The notes under the pieces were generated by a model that did no database searches, was not told the DNA's origin, and saw only the letters and a list, made by a program, of their open reading frames with translations. A program made the translations under genes and the position numbers. Below are positions 1-6,245 of a stretch of DNA of 6,659 nt, piece after piece. Position 1 is the stretch's first letter. Each line of letters opens with the position of its first letter. The DNA comes from Roseivirga sp. UBA7431 (GTDB lineage Bacteria > Bacteroidota > Bacteroidia > Cytophagales > Cyclobacteriaceae), in the NCBI GenBank assembly GCA_002477595.1, contig DLQN01000043.1, positions 1 through 6,659 of the forward strand, written 5' to 3'.

Positions 1-1
1 A

Positions 2-496
2 TACGTTAATATGATCAGGTTAAAAACTGCGGTGCTATTAGGCTACAGTCTAAAACTAGGCGCCCTGTTAGCCAATGCAACTGACGATGAAGCCAACGCG
101 CTCTACGAGTTTGGTGTGGATTTAGGAATCGGCTTTCAGCTGAAAGACGACCTGTTAGACGTTTATGCCGATCAAGCTAAATTCGGGAAGCAGGTAGGCG
201 GAGATATCATCTCGAACAAAAAAACTTTCTTACTCCTCAAAGCTTTGGAGCTCGCTAACTCAGAACAGTCCAAGCAACTGAATGATTGGATTGAAAAGAA
301 GGATTTTGACGCTGAAGAAAAAGTTGAAGCCGTCAAGCATATCTATAATGAAATAGGCATCCATGAGCTAACTATGGAGAAAATGAATGAGTATTTCCAA
401 AAGGGTTTTGACGCGCTTGGAGAAATCAAAGTAGCAGAAGAAAAGAAAAAGCCGTTAATTGAGTTTACTGATTACTTAATTAACAGAGACAAGTAA
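2..496 (+). CDS. Polyprenyl diphosphate synthase, C-terminal part (5' end outside window)
   Basis: This is the C-terminal half of an all-trans isoprenyl diphosphate synthase, a cytoplasmic enzyme that condenses isopentenyl diphosphate with an allylic diphosphate to build prenyl chains for quinones, carotenoids or related lipids. The frame is open to the left edge and the ATG at 11 lies inside a conserved stretch (YVNMIRLKTAVLL, with the family's conserved KTA), so it is not the true start. The second aspartate-rich motif is clear: GFQLKDDLLDVY, with DDLLD at bases 146-160, binding Mg-diphosphate. It is followed by the usual GKQVGGDIISNKKT segment. About 164 residues are visible, against roughly 320 for the family. 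The first Asp-rich motif and the residues that set chain length are outside the window, so the product (farnesyl, geranylgeranyl or longer) cannot be decided. The stop codon directly abuts the rhomboid start, so the two are probably cotranscribed. Confidence 0.93.
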   Translation, partial: YVNMIRLKTAVLLGYSLKLGALLANATDDEANALYEFGVDLGIGFQLKDDLLDVYADQAKFGKQVGGDIISNKKTFLLLKALELANSEQSKQLNDWIEKKDFDAEEKVEAVKHIYNEIGIHELTMEKMNEYFQKGFDALGEIKVAEEKKKPLIEFTDYLINRDK

Positions 497-1102
497 ATGG
501 AAATCACTTATGGGTTAATGGTGGCAATTGGGCTTATAACCTACTATGCGTGGCAGCGTCCGGAGGTACACCGCAAGCTCATGCTTAATCCTTATGCCAC
601 CTTTCACGAAAAGCAATTCAGCCGATTAATCACCTCTGGCTTTGTGCATAATAATGGGATGCACCTATTCCTAAATTTATTCACACTTTACTTTTTCGGA
701 GGAGCCATTGAAAAAATCTTCATGGTCTATTTTGGCAATTCCGGTGCTTTCCTTTATCTCCTACTATTTCTTACAGCAGTCATTGTCGCTAACATTCCAA
801 CTTTACTCAAGCACAAAGACCACCAAAACTATAACTCGCTGGGTGCATCAGGCGGTGTTTCGGCCCTTGTAATGGCCTTCATACTTTTCGATCCACTCCA
901 AGACCTTTGCCTATATGCGATACTCTGTCTGCCAGGCTATGCACTAGGTGCACTCTTTATCGTTTACTCAATAGTCATGGGCAAGCGTGGGGCAGATAAT
1001 ATTAATCATGATGCACATTTATATGGAGCGCTTTATGGCGTGCTTTTTATTCTGATTTTAAAACCATCGATTTTTGAGCAGTTTGTAAACACGCTTTTTT
1101 AA
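497..1102 (+). CDS. Rhomboid family intramembrane serine protease
   Basis: A 201-residue polytopic inner-membrane protein predicted to cleave transmembrane helices of other membrane proteins. The rhomboid signatures are all present. HNNGMHLFLN (His51, His56, Asn60) opens TM2 and matches the His/Asn oxyanion-side motif. GASGG in TM4 carries the nucleophile Ser118 in the GxSG context. AHLYGALYG in TM6 carries the catalytic His174. About six hydrophobic segments can be drawn (near 4-19, 55-70, 84-100, 118-132, 138-160 and 174-188), giving a minimal six-helix core with no extra soluble domain. Both catalytic residues are present, so it should be an active protease and not an inactive homologue. 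The ATG immediately follows the TAA of the polyprenyl synthase gene with no bases between, which suggests translational coupling. The substrate cannot be inferred. Confidence 0.93.
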   Translation: MEITYGLMVAIGLITYYAWQRPEVHRKLMLNPYATFHEKQFSRLITSGFVHNNGMHLFLNLFTLYFFGGAIEKIFMVYFGNSGAFLYLLLFLTAVIVANIPTLLKHKDHQNYNSLGASGGVSALVMAFILFDPLQDLCLYAILCLPGYALGALFIVYSIVMGKRGADNINHDAHLYGALYGVLFILILKPSIFEQFVNTLF

Positions 1103-1118
1103 AAACCTCCTTAAAACC

Positions 1119-1586
1119 ATGAGAGTTACATTGCTATTGGTTTTTCAAACGTCACTTTTTTCATTCCTTTCATTCAGTCAAACAGTCGAAGTTGTTGACA
1201 AGATAAACTTGAAAATTAATGGCCATCATATATATAGACAAGACAAAAGTGTTCTTATAACTGCATTTGGTCAACCTCTTAATATTGAACCTTACCTTAA
1301 TGAAATAGAAGAAACTGGAGGTAACAAGTATGTCTATGATGGATTAGTAGCTTATGTCATAAGTAATCACGTTCAATCGATTGATATCACAAAAAACACC
1401 CACTCCATTACTTCCAATAACATAAGCATTGGAATGAACTTAAACACCTTACAAAGTTTATATCCTTTGAGCTATGCTGCCAAAGATTCTTACGGAATGT
1501 TCATAAACACCAAGAACTAAACAAGCTACTTAGCTTTTGCTGCCGTAAATGGAGTTATTACTGAAATAAATTTCGGAGACTACTAA
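1119..1586 (+). pseudogene. Secreted protein of unknown function, interrupted by an in-frame TAA
   Basis: I do not recognise the family. From the ATG at 1119 the frame codes for 133 residues and stops at TAA 1518-1520. It then continues without a gap for 21 more sense codons (TSYLAFAAVNGVITEINFGD, then Y) to a second TAA at 1584-1586. Residues 1-20 are a signal peptide (hydrophobic core LLLVF..LFSFLSF, likely cleavage SFS|Q), so the product is exported. The mature part looks like two similar halves: residues about 28-91 include AFGQPLNIEPYL and YVYDGLVAYVISNHVQSIDI; residues about 100-133 plus the part after the stop include ISIGMNLNTLQSLYP and YLAFAAVNGVITEINFG. The stop removes what looks like the final beta-hairpin of the second half. 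Either this is a recent nonsense mutation (one change from GAA, AAA or CAA would do it), a sequencing error, or a naturally shorter protein ending at 1520. The gene looks AT-richer than its neighbours and starts 16 bases after the rhomboid stop. Confidence 0.6.
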
Positions 1587-1587
1587 A

Positions 1588-1617
1588 ATTGACGCAATAG
1601 AGAAGCATTGCCTCAAT
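1588..1617. repeat. Imperfect inverted repeat downstream of the interrupted gene
   Basis: ATTGA (1588-1592) pairs with TCAAT (1613-1617), and inside a C-C mismatch GCAAT (1594-1598) pairs with ATTGC (1607-1611), around an 8-base loop. It begins one base after the second stop codon at 1586. There is no T tract on either side, so it is not an intrinsic terminator by itself. It may be a 3' end-stabilising hairpin or chance. Confidence 0.35.
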
Positions 1618-1624
1618 ACAAACC

Positions 1625-1653
1625 AAAAAACCCTGACGTTTCCGCCAGGGTTT
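1625..1653 (-). terminator. Intrinsic terminator of the rplU-rpmA operon
   Basis: Read on the minus strand the hairpin is AAACCCTGGCG, loop GAAA, CGTCAGGGTTT, followed by further T residues (six in all, bases 1630 to 1625). The stem is 11 pairs including one G-U wobble, and GAAA is a stable GNRA tetraloop. On the plus strand the wobble becomes an A-C mismatch and the T tract is only three bases, so the sequence is built to stop minus-strand transcripts. It lies 22 bases past the rpmA stop codon. It may also weakly block readthrough from the convergent plus-strand genes. Confidence 0.88.
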
Positions 1654-1675
1654 CCAATATATCTATACTTGAGGC

Positions 1676-1954
1676 TTAAGCCTCAGCTATTTCTTGTGTT
1701 TCGAAAGGAACAACAGAAACAAAAGATCTGTCTTGTCTACCTTTTTTGAACTGAACTACACCATGTGTTAAAGCGAACAAAGTGTGATCTTTGCCCATTC
1801 CAACATTGGATCCTGGATGGTGTTTTGTTCCTCTTTGTCTAACTATGATGTTACCTGCAATTGCAGCCTGACCACCATAAATTTTTACACCTAGTCGTTT
1901 CGATTCTGATTCACGACCGTTATTCGAACTACCTGCTCCTTTCTTATGCGCCAT
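1676..1954 (-). CDS. rpmA: 50S ribosomal protein L27
   Basis: Ribosomal protein L27 of the large subunit, 92 residues, close to the usual bacterial length. L27 sits near the peptidyl transferase centre, with its N-terminus reaching toward the tRNA ends. The protein starts [16 protein letters not shown] and carries the family signature [15 protein letters not shown] at residues 34-48. The N-terminus is the form that needs no processing: it lacks the short cleaved extension found in Firmicutes. It is the second gene of an operon with rplU, separated by nine bases (1955-1963) that read GAAAGAACC on the coding strand. Transcription should end at the hairpin at 1625-1653. Confidence 0.98.
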   Translation of the reverse strand: MAHKKGAGSSNNGRESESKRLGVKIYGGQAAIAGNIIVRQRGTKHHPGSNVGMGKDHTLFALTHGVVQFKKGRQDRSFVSVVPFETQEIAEA

Positions 1955-1963
1955 GGTTCTTTC

Positions 1964-2275
1964 TTATTTAGAAATTTTCTCGATTAAAACTTTAGTGAAT
2001 TGCTGGCGATGGCCATTTCTCACTTTGTAGCCTTTTCTTCTCTTCTTCTTAAAGACGATCACTTTGTCGCCCTTCACATGTCCGATGATTTTACCAGACA
2101 CTTTAGCACCCTTAACTAATGGGGCACCTACCTCTACCTTACCTTCGTTGTCGAGTAACAAAACGTTACTGAACTCTACGGAAGCGCCTTCTTCGCCCTC
2201 CATCAATGGAGCATATACGAATTGGTCTTGCGTTACCTTGAACTGCTTACCTGCTATGTTTACTATTGCGTACAT
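1964..2275 (-). CDS. rplU: 50S ribosomal protein L21
   Basis: Ribosomal protein L21, an rRNA-binding component of the large subunit, 103 residues, the same length as the Escherichia coli protein. It starts MYAIVNIAGKQFKV, as expected of the family, and has the basic C-terminal signature VIVFKKKRRKGYKVRNGHRQQFTKV around residues 72-96. An in-frame ATG further upstream at 2335 would add 20 residues (MVCFFPAFGYL...) with no family counterpart. That start lies upstream of the -33 element of the promoter at 2301-2331, so it would not be in the transcript. I therefore place the start at 2275. It is the first gene of the rplU-rpmA operon and diverges from nrdB. Confidence 0.97.
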   Translation of the reverse strand: MYAIVNIAGKQFKVTQDQFVYAPLMEGEEGASVEFSNVLLLDNEGKVEVGAPLVKGAKVSGKIIGHVKGDKVIVFKKKRRKGYKVRNGHRQQFTKVLIEKISK

Positions 2276-2300
2276 TTGAATGTTTTTCAAAAACGGAATG

Positions 2301-2331
2301 CAAAGGTAACCGAATGCTGGAAAAAAACAAA
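2301..2331 (-). promoter_or_regulatory. Bacteroidota-type promoter of rplU-rpmA
   Basis: On the minus strand TTTG (2331-2328) is followed after 19 bases by TACCTTTG (2308-2301). This is an exact match to the Bacteroidota vegetative promoter, -33 TTTG and -7 TAnnTTTG. Transcription would start around 2293-2296, giving a leader of about 20 bases before the ATG at 2275. A 13-base palindrome (GTTTTTCAAAAAC, 2282-2294) lies at the predicted start point and could form a short hairpin at the very 5' end of the mRNA. An A-rich tract upstream (2389-2395 as T on the plus strand) could act as an UP-like element. Confidence 0.82.
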
Positions 2332-2515
2332 CCAAACCTCGATCATAAAAGCAAGAGAAAATTCAATATTAAATTTTCACTTTTTTTTATGCCTTCAAAC
2401 GACAAAAATTCGAATAAGTTTTAATGTAAGGGATCTCCTACAGACCTCTATATAACAGATAGTTAAGACGCTTTTATTACTCGATTACACAACTTGAATA
2501 ACTAAAGTTTTAGCG

Positions 2516-2546
2516 TTGACTTTTCACCCAGTTTTCGTAATATTTG
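2516..2546 (+). promoter_or_regulatory. Candidate promoter of nrdBA
   Basis: TTG at 2516-2518 is followed after 20 bases by AATATTTG (2539-2546), one mismatch from TAnnTTTG. The same stretch also reads TTGACT, 16 bases, TAATAT, resembling a sigma-70 type promoter. It is the best candidate I see upstream of nrdB, and would give an mRNA leader of about 190 bases containing both hairpins. The match is imperfect, so this is tentative. Confidence 0.35.
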
Positions 2547-2553
2547 TTGAAGG

Positions 2554-2568
2554 TTACGATCCCAATAA
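2554..2568 (+). repeat. Direct repeat copy 1 (TTACGATCCCAATAA)
   Basis: This 15-mer matches TTTCGACCCCAATAA at 2719-2733 in 13 of 15 positions. The core ACCCCAATAA is found again just before nrdA. It lies directly downstream of the candidate nrdB promoter, so it would be within the mRNA leader if that promoter is used. Confidence 0.4.
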
Positions 2569-2649
2569 ACAACCTATCTTCTGGCCGAAGTCTTATTCGT
2601 AGAGAATCAAGGCTTTAACTAGAAACTCTTAAAAAATTTAGAGATTTCC

Positions 2650-2667
2650 TCAAAGGTTCGCCTTTGA
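2650..2667 (+). other. Hairpin with TTCG tetraloop in nrdB upstream region
   Basis: TCAAAGG (2650-2656) and CCTTTGA (2661-2667) form a perfect 7-pair stem around the tetraloop TTCG. No T tract follows, so it is not a simple terminator. It lies about 80 bases before the nrdB ATG and could be a structural element of the mRNA leader. Confidence 0.5.
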
Positions 2668-2682
2668 TTATGTGTGTTTATA

Positions 2683-2703
2683 GGAAGGAGTTTAACTCTT
2701 TCC
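2683..2703 (+). other. Second hairpin in nrdB upstream region, enclosing a purine-rich SD-like arm
   Basis: GGAAGGAG (2683-2690) pairs with CTCTTTCC (2696-2703) in an 8-pair stem with one G-U wobble and loop TTTAA. The first arm is Shine-Dalgarno-like but lies more than 50 bases from the nrdB ATG, so it does not set that start. The 21 bases could also serve as a DNA operator, because they are almost fully symmetric. Confidence 0.45.
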
Positions 2704-2718
2704 GCGTGACTTGTATTA

Positions 2719-2733
2719 TTTCGACCCCAATAA
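2719..2733 (+). repeat. Direct repeat copy 2 (TTTCGACCCCAATAA)
   Basis: This copy ends 12 bases before the nrdB ATG. Its last ten bases, ACCCCAATAA, are identical to bases 3771-3780, which end three bases before the nrdA ATG. Confidence 0.45.
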
Positions 2734-2745
2734 CTAAAGATCAAC

Positions 2746-3747
2746 ATGAGTGAGCTGACAACAGCAGTGCAGGAGCCTTTACTGAAAGAAAACAAGAACA
2801 GATTCGTTCTATTCCCAATCGAACACGATGATATTTGGCAATATTATAAGAAAGCCGAAGCTAGCATCTGGACTGCCGAAGAGATAGATCTTCACCAAGA
2901 CCTCTCAGATTGGAATGACAAACTCACAGAAGACGAAAGATACTTTGTAAAGCACGTCTTAGCTTTCTTTGCCGCATCAGACGGTATTGTCAATGAAAAT
3001 CTTGCCGAAAACTTTGTAAACGAAGTACAGTATACAGAAGCAAAATTCTTCTACGGTTTTCAAATCATGATGGAAAACATCCATTCGGAAACTTATTCAC
3101 TATTAATAGATACACTGATCAAAAACCCTCAAGAAGCCACAGAGCTTTTTAATGCGATCGAAACTTTCGATGCCATTAAGAAAAAAGCTGACTGGGCATT
3201 GAAGTGGATTGACTCTCCATCTTTTGCTGAAAGACTGATAGCATTTGCAGCTGTAGAAGGTATATTCTTCTCAGGTAGCTTCTGCTCAATCTTCTGGTTG
3301 AAGAAAAGAGGTTTGATGCCAGGTCTTACTTTCTCTAATGAGTTAATTTCTAGAGACGAAGGACTTCACTGTGATTTTGCGGTTCATCTGCACAACGAGC
3401 ATTTGATCAACCAAGTACCTAAAGAAAGAATCAAAGAGATCATCATGGATGCCTTGGAGATCGAAAGAGAGTTCATTACCGAATCTCTTCCAGTTCGATT
3501 GATTGGTATGAATTCAGATTTGATGTCTCAGTACCTTGAGTTCGTTACAGACAGACTATTAGTGGAGCTAAACTGTGATAAAGTTTACAACTCGACTAAC
3601 CCGTTTGATTTCATGGAAATGATTTCACTTCAGGGAAAAACTAACTTCTTTGAAAAAAGAGTTGGTGATTATCAGAAAGCAGGAGTTATGAAGGACAAAG
3701 ACGATACCTCGGATTCACGAGCATTATCTTTTGATTCAGACTTCTAA
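2746..3747 (+). CDS. nrdB: Class Ia ribonucleotide reductase, beta subunit
   Basis: The small, radical-generating subunit of aerobic ribonucleotide reductase, which makes deoxynucleotides together with NrdA; 333 residues. The expected metal-site ligands are present: Asp79, Glu110, His113, Glu171, Glu205 and His208. The radical tyrosine is Tyr117 in ENIHSETYS, so this is the tyrosyl-radical type and not the Tyr-less class Ic type. Trp31 ([12 protein letters not shown]) and Tyr309 (VGDYQ) fit the radical-transfer path. The acidic tail ending SFDSDF matches the peptide that docks to the large subunit. Blocks such as [17 protein letters not shown] and [12 protein letters not shown] are strikingly like the animal R2 protein as I remember it, placing it in the eukaryote-like subgroup. 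There is no N-terminal ATP-cone of the kind seen in some Bacteroidota NrdB. It lies 36 bases before nrdA, in the same operon, with the order reversed from E. coli. Confidence 0.98.
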   Translation: MSELTTAVQEPLLKENKNRFVLFPIEHDDIWQYYKKAEASIWTAEEIDLHQDLSDWNDKLTEDERYFVKHVLAFFAASDGIVNENLAENFVNEVQYTEAKFFYGFQIMMENIHSETYSLLIDTLIKNPQEATELFNAIETFDAIKKKADWALKWIDSPSFAERLIAFAAVEGIFFSGSFCSIFWLKKRGLMPGLTFSNELISRDEGLHCDFAVHLHNEHLINQVPKERIKEIIMDALEIEREFITESLPVRLIGMNSDLMSQYLEFVTDRLLVELNCDKVYNSTNPFDFMEMISLQGKTNFFEKRVGDYQKAGVMKDKDDTSDSRALSFDSDF

Positions 3748-3770
3748 AGAATTTTTTTTAATACCCCAAA

Positions 3771-3780
3771 ACCCCAATAA
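3771..3780 (+). repeat. ACCCCAATAA copy directly before nrdA
   Basis: An exact copy of the 10-mer at 2724-2733 upstream of nrdB, here ending three bases before the nrdA ATG inside the 36-base nrdB-nrdA gap. Its position overlaps the area where the ribosome would bind. It could be a translation-related or regulatory element, or chance in C/A-rich sequence. Confidence 0.4.
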
Positions 3781-3783
3781 ATA

Positions 3784-6159
3784 ATGTTAGTAGTTAAAAG
3801 AGATGGCAGACGAGAGTCGGTCAAATTCGACAAAATCACCGCCCGTGTCGAAAAGCTCTCCTATGGCTTAGACCCCAACTTTGTCGAGCCAATCGATGTA
3901 GCAAAAAAAGTAATTGAAGGCTTATTCGATGGTGTGAGCACACCAGAGTTAGATAATCTAGCAGCAGAGATTGCAGCAACAATGACGGTAAGGCATCCAG
4001 ATTATGCTAAGCTAGCCGCAAGAATTGCAATTTCTAATCTGCACAAGACCACAAGCAAGTCTTTCTCCAATACCATGAAGAGGCTCTACACATACGTAGA
4101 TCCTAAGACTGGTCAGAACGCTCCGCTGGTTTCAAAAGAAACTTATGGTATCGTTAAGAAAAATGCAGCTGTACTTGACTCAACAATCATTTACGATCGT
4201 GACTTCAGTTATGATTACTTCGGTTTTAAAACCCTAGAGCGTTCGTACTTAATGAAATTAGACGGCAACATCGTTGAACGTCCTCAGCACCTGCTCATGA
4301 GAGTTGCTGTAGGTATTCACGGTGAAAACCTCGAAAACGTAATAGAGACGTATCACCTCCTTTCTGAAAAGTGGTTTACACACGCTACTCCTACTCTATT
4401 TAATGCAGGAACACCTAAGCCTCAGCTTTCTTCATGCTTCCTGTTGACAATGAAGGATGACAGTATTGACGGTATCTATGATACTTTGAAGCAATGCGCA
4501 AGAATATCTCAGTCTGCCGGAGGTATTGGTCTTAGCATTCATAATGTGAGAGCAAAAGGATCGTACATCAAAGGAACTGGTGGAGTATCTAACGGTATCG
4601 TTCCGATGCTTAGAAACTTTGACATGACAGCACGTTATGTAGATCAAGGTGGAGGGAAACGTAAAGGTTCTTTCGCCATGTACCTTGAACCTTGGCATGC
4701 AGACATCTTCGACTTTCTTGATTTGAAAAAGAACCACGGTAAAGAAGAGCAAAGAGCAAGAGACTTGTTCTACGCCCTTTGGATTCCAGATCTATTCATG
4801 AAGAGAGTAGAAGCCAATGAAGATTGGACATTACTTTGCCCTAACGAGTGCCCAGGTTTATCTGATGTTTATGGTGATGACTTCGAGAAATTATACGAGA
4901 AGTACGAAAGAGAAGGTAAAGGTCGCAAGACTGTAAAAGCACAAGATCTTTGGTTCGAAGTATTAGAGTCTCAAATCGAAACTGGTACGCCTTATATGTT
5001 GTATAAGGATGCTGCCAACAAAAAATCAAACCAGAAGAATTTAGGAACGATTAAGTCGTCTAACCTTTGTACTGAAATTATCGAGTACACTGCACCAGAT
5101 GAAGTAGCCGTTTGTAACCTTGCGTCACTTGCATTACCAATGTATGTGGATCAAGAAACTGGCACTTATGACTTCCAAAAGTTATATGATGTTACTTATG
5201 TAGCCACTAAGAACCTGAATAGGGTAATTGACGTGAACTACTACCCAGTACCTGAAGCGAAAAATTCGAATATGCGACACAGACCGATTGGTTTGGGTGT
5301 GCAGGGACTTGCTGATGCATTCATCTTAATGAGAATGCCTTTCGAATCACCAGAAGCGAAGAAACTGAACAAAGACATCTTTGAAACAATCTACTTTGCT
5401 GCAATGACTGCTTCTAAAGACGAAGCAATAGCTGACGGCCCTTATGAAACGTTCAAAGGTTCTCCGGTTTCAAAAGGCATCTTCCAATACGATATGTGGG
5501 GAGTGACTCCAGATTCAGGACTTTGGGATTGGGATAGCTTGAAGAAAGAAGTGAAGAAGCACGGTGTGAGAAACTCATTACTCGTTGCTCCTATGCCTAC
5601 GGCTTCTACTTCTCAAATCTTAGGAAACAACGAATGCTTTGAGCCATATACCTCAAACATTTACACGAGAAGAACCTTGTCAGGTGAGTTCGTAATTGTG
5701 AACCAACACTTGATGAAAGACTTGATCAAGCTAGGCTTGTGGAGTGCGGATATGAAGAACAAATTGATCGCTGCACAGGGATCAGTTCAAAATATTCCAG
5801 ACATTCCTCAAGACATCAAAGACTTGTACAAAACAGTATGGGAAATTTCTCAGAAAGCAGTCATTGAATTGTCAGCGGATAGAGGAGCATACATTTGTCA
5901 GTCTCAGAGCTTGAACATCCATATTCAGGATCCAAACTTTGGTAAGTTGACTTCTATGCATTTCTATGCTTGGAAGAGCGGCTTGAAGACAGGTATGTAT
6001 TACTTAAGATCAAAAGCAGCCACTAGCGCTATCCAATTCACAGTAGACAAAGCAGCAGCAAGTATGCCAGCACCTACTGCAGCAGAGTTGGAACAAAAAG
6101 CTTCAGATATGGCTTGCTCTTTAGATGATCCTGACGGCTGCGAAGCCTGTGGTAGTTAG
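3784..6159 (+). CDS. nrdA: Class Ia ribonucleotide reductase, alpha (catalytic) subunit
   Basis: The large subunit of aerobic ribonucleotide reductase, reducing ribonucleoside diphosphates to deoxy forms; 791 residues. Residues 1-90 are an ATP-cone ([17 protein letters not shown], and Asp57 in [11 protein letters not shown]), the overall activity site through which dATP inhibits, and it looks intact. The catalytic barrel carries Cys218 (QLSSCFL), the active-site group Asn427-Cys429-Glu431 (NLCTE) and Cys444 ([11 protein letters not shown]). Asp226 and the QGGGKRKG loop (288-295) belong to the substrate-specificity site. Tyr739-Tyr740 (GMYYLR) continue the radical path from NrdB. The end, GCEACGS, has the Cys786/Cys789 pair that re-reduces the active site. 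After an Ala/Pro-rich linker (about 755-775), this tail closely resembles the mammalian R1 tail. Length and residue numbers nearly coincide with mammalian R1, so it is eukaryote-like. It is the second gene of nrdBA. Confidence 0.99.
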   Translation: MLVVKRDGRRESVKFDKITARVEKLSYGLDPNFVEPIDVAKKVIEGLFDGVSTPELDNLAAEIAATMTVRHPDYAKLAARIAISNLHKTTSKSFSNTMKRLYTYVDPKTGQNAPLVSKETYGIVKKNAAVLDSTIIYDRDFSYDYFGFKTLERSYLMKLDGNIVERPQHLLMRVAVGIHGENLENVIETYHLLSEKWFTHATPTLFNAGTPKPQLSSCFLLTMKDDSIDGIYDTLKQCARISQSAGGIGLSIHNVRAKGSYIKGTGGVSNGIVPMLRNFDMTARYVDQGGGKRKGSFAMYLEPWHADIFDFLDLKKNHGKEEQRARDLFYALWIPDLFMKRVEANEDWTLLCPNECPGLSDVYGDDFEKLYEKYEREGKGRKTVKAQDLWFEVLESQIETGTPYMLYKDAANKKSNQKNLGTIKSSNLCTEIIEYTAPDEVAVCNLASLALPMYVDQETGTYDFQKLYDVTYVATKNLNRVIDVNYYPVPEAKNSNMRHRPIGLGVQGLADAFILMRMPFESPEAKKLNKDIFETIYFAAMTASKDEAIADGPYETFKGSPVSKGIFQYDMWGVTPDSGLWDWDSLKKEVKKHGVRNSLLVAPMPTASTSQILGNNECFEPYTSNIYTRRTLSGEFVIVNQHLMKDLIKLGLWSADMKNKLIAAQGSVQNIPDIPQDIKDLYKTVWEISQKAVIELSADRGAYICQSQSLNIHIQDPNFGKLTSMHFYAWKSGLKTGMYYLRSKAATSAIQFTVDKAAASMPAPTAAELEQKASDMACSLDDPDGCEACGS

Positions 6160-6188
6160 TAATATCGGGGTTGATTACTACTAACGTA

Positions 6189-6219
6189 GAAACCCTGGCC
6201 GGGCGGCCAGGGTTTTTTT
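6189..6219 (+). terminator. Intrinsic terminator of nrdBA
   Basis: AAACCCTGGCC (6190-6200) pairs perfectly with GGCCAGGGTTT (6205-6215) around loop GGGC. The pairing can extend by a G-U pair at 6189/6216, and the run of seven T ends at 6219. It lies about 30 bases after the nrdA stop. On the minus strand the same hairpin is followed by only three T, but it may still help end the convergent metal-transporter transcript, whose stop is at 6246. Confidence 0.93.
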
Positions 6220-6245
6220 ATGCCCTATAACGAGTAAAAAGATTA

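Larger units (their letters stand above)
2276..2745. other. Divergent intergenic region between rplU and nrdB
   Basis: These 470 bases contain no supportable gene. They hold the rplU promoter (2301-2331), an AT-rich stretch (about 2340-2480) in which I see nothing definite, a candidate nrdB promoter (2516-2546), two copies of a CCCAATAA-type direct repeat (2554-2568 and 2719-2733), and two hairpins near nrdB (2650-2667 and 2683-2703). I found no tRNA, small RNA of known type or recognisable riboswitch. The length is more than two core promoters need, which leaves room for regulation of nrdBA. Confidence 0.7.

Noticed and set aside
1080..1118. Independent promoter for the gene at 1119
   Set aside because: No TAnnTTTG element with a suitably spaced TTTG or TTG is visible; the gene is more likely read from the upstream transcript.
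1119..1586. Stop codon recoded as an amino acid
   Set aside because: TAA is not a selenocysteine or pyrrolysine codon, and all neighbouring genes use TAA or TAG as normal stops.
2430..2455. Possible NrdR box (CTCTATATAACAG)
   Set aside because: It matches only part of the 16-base consensus, is not symmetric, and lacks the second box about 31 bases away that normally accompanies it.
2651..2666. GGTTCGCC resembling a tRNA T-arm
   Set aside because: The stem closes on a 4-base loop, not the 7-base T-loop, and no acceptor, D or anticodon arms are found around it.
2670..2753. A 27-codon ORF overlapping the nrdB start (ATG at 2670, TGA at 2751-2753)
   Set aside because: It has no recognisable features, its codons span the second hairpin and the repeat, and an overlap of this kind is easily chance. 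A leader peptide cannot be excluded but is not supported.
3750..3760. Run of eight T after nrdB as a terminator
   Set aside because: No stem precedes it, and nrdA follows within 36 bases on the same strand.
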